Source: Pelobacter sp. (GTDB lineage Bacteria > Desulfobacterota > Desulfuromonadia > Geobacterales > Pseudopelobacteraceae). From it: 64,000 bases of DNA. The stretch spans positions 146,323-210,322 of the forward strand of contig JAVBXN010000008.1 of NCBI GenBank assembly GCA_030824515.1. Direction: 5' to 3'. The position numbers and the translations under genes are program-made. Each line of letters begins with the position of its first letter. Position 1 is the first letter of the stretch. The notes below the pieces were generated by a model. It did no database searches, had not been told where the DNA came from, and worked only from the letters and a program-made list of their open reading frames with translations. Positions 63,965 to 64,000 of this stretch are shown here, piece by piece.

Positions 63965-64000
63965 ATGGGTGAGTGTAATAATCGCGCTTCGCGGGTTCCT
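63965..64000 (+). CDS. Start of an unidentified gene, cut by the window edge
   Basis: ATG 63965 follows a textbook AGGAGG with 8-base spacing. Only 12 codons (MGECNNRASRVP) are visible. The product cannot be identified. A transposase is possible, because such hidden ribosome binding sites are known in insertion sequences, but this is speculation. Confidence 0.5.
   Translation, partial: MGECNNRASRVP

Overview
The window looks like a chromosomal segment of a Geobacter-type anaerobe (Desulfuromonadota, Geobacterales; Trichlorobacter, Geotalea or Pseudopelobacter would all fit). The reasons are an sfrAB-type NADPH:Fe(III) oxidoreductase pair, a pentaheme c-type cytochrome, several hybrid sensor kinases, a type II secretion operon, a DUF4388-HDOD protein and dense intergenic palindromic repeats. 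Assignment to a genus is not possible from sequence reading alone. Most genes are GC-rich. Two stretches (about 7.4-8.5 kb and 15.6-19.0 kb) are clearly more AT-rich and look acquired.

Layout. 0-5 kb: the 3' part of a ThiF/HesA-type enzyme, then a periplasmic binding protein co-oriented with a Cache-type hybrid histidine kinase. 5-10 kb: small membrane, secreted and hydrolase genes and a DUF362 ferredoxin. 10.3-13.1 kb: a three-gene cassette of a membrane PH-like protein, a radical SAM/SPASM maturase and a protein ending in 14 consecutive asparagines plus glycine. This is the best candidate here for an undescribed system. 13-22.3 kb: a disrupted complex I operon (nuoH, ankyrin gene, nuoI, nuoJ, nuoK, 3.5 kb AT-rich island, nuoL, DUF456 gene). 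nuoM and nuoN are not present, and mobile palindromic repeats lie inside the nuoL and nuoJ coding sequences. 22.4-28.9 kb: dapF followed by gspC-D-E-F. 29-35.6 kb: an Nramp metal transporter and a 1714-residue secreted repeat protein.

35.7-44.2 kb, all minus strand: a three-gene envelope operon whose upstream region carries a 21-bp dyad and a sigma-54-like promoter. Next to it are an NtrC-type regulator and its kinase, a Cys-tailed cation transporter, a rhodanese and a hybrid kinase with a solute-binding sensor domain. 44.3-48.1 kb: a methyltransferase, a radical SAM protein and a pentaheme cytochrome. 48.1-53 kb: a strong terminator and the sfrA/sfrB pair. 53.3-60 kb: an M29-type aminopeptidase, a DUF4388-HDOD protein and an AsmA/YdbH-like protein with a DUF1318 (YdbL-like) lipoprotein, plus a 35-codon Lys-rich gene. 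60.2-63.8 kb: a pqi operon in which PqiA is split into two genes. At the right edge a new gene begins behind a hairpin that covers its ribosome binding site.

Two envelope lipid-transport-type modules (AsmA/YdbH-YdbL and Pqi) lie side by side. Two operon fragments (gspCDEF and nuoHIJK/L) abut. Together with the many repeats this suggests past rearrangement around 13-23 kb.
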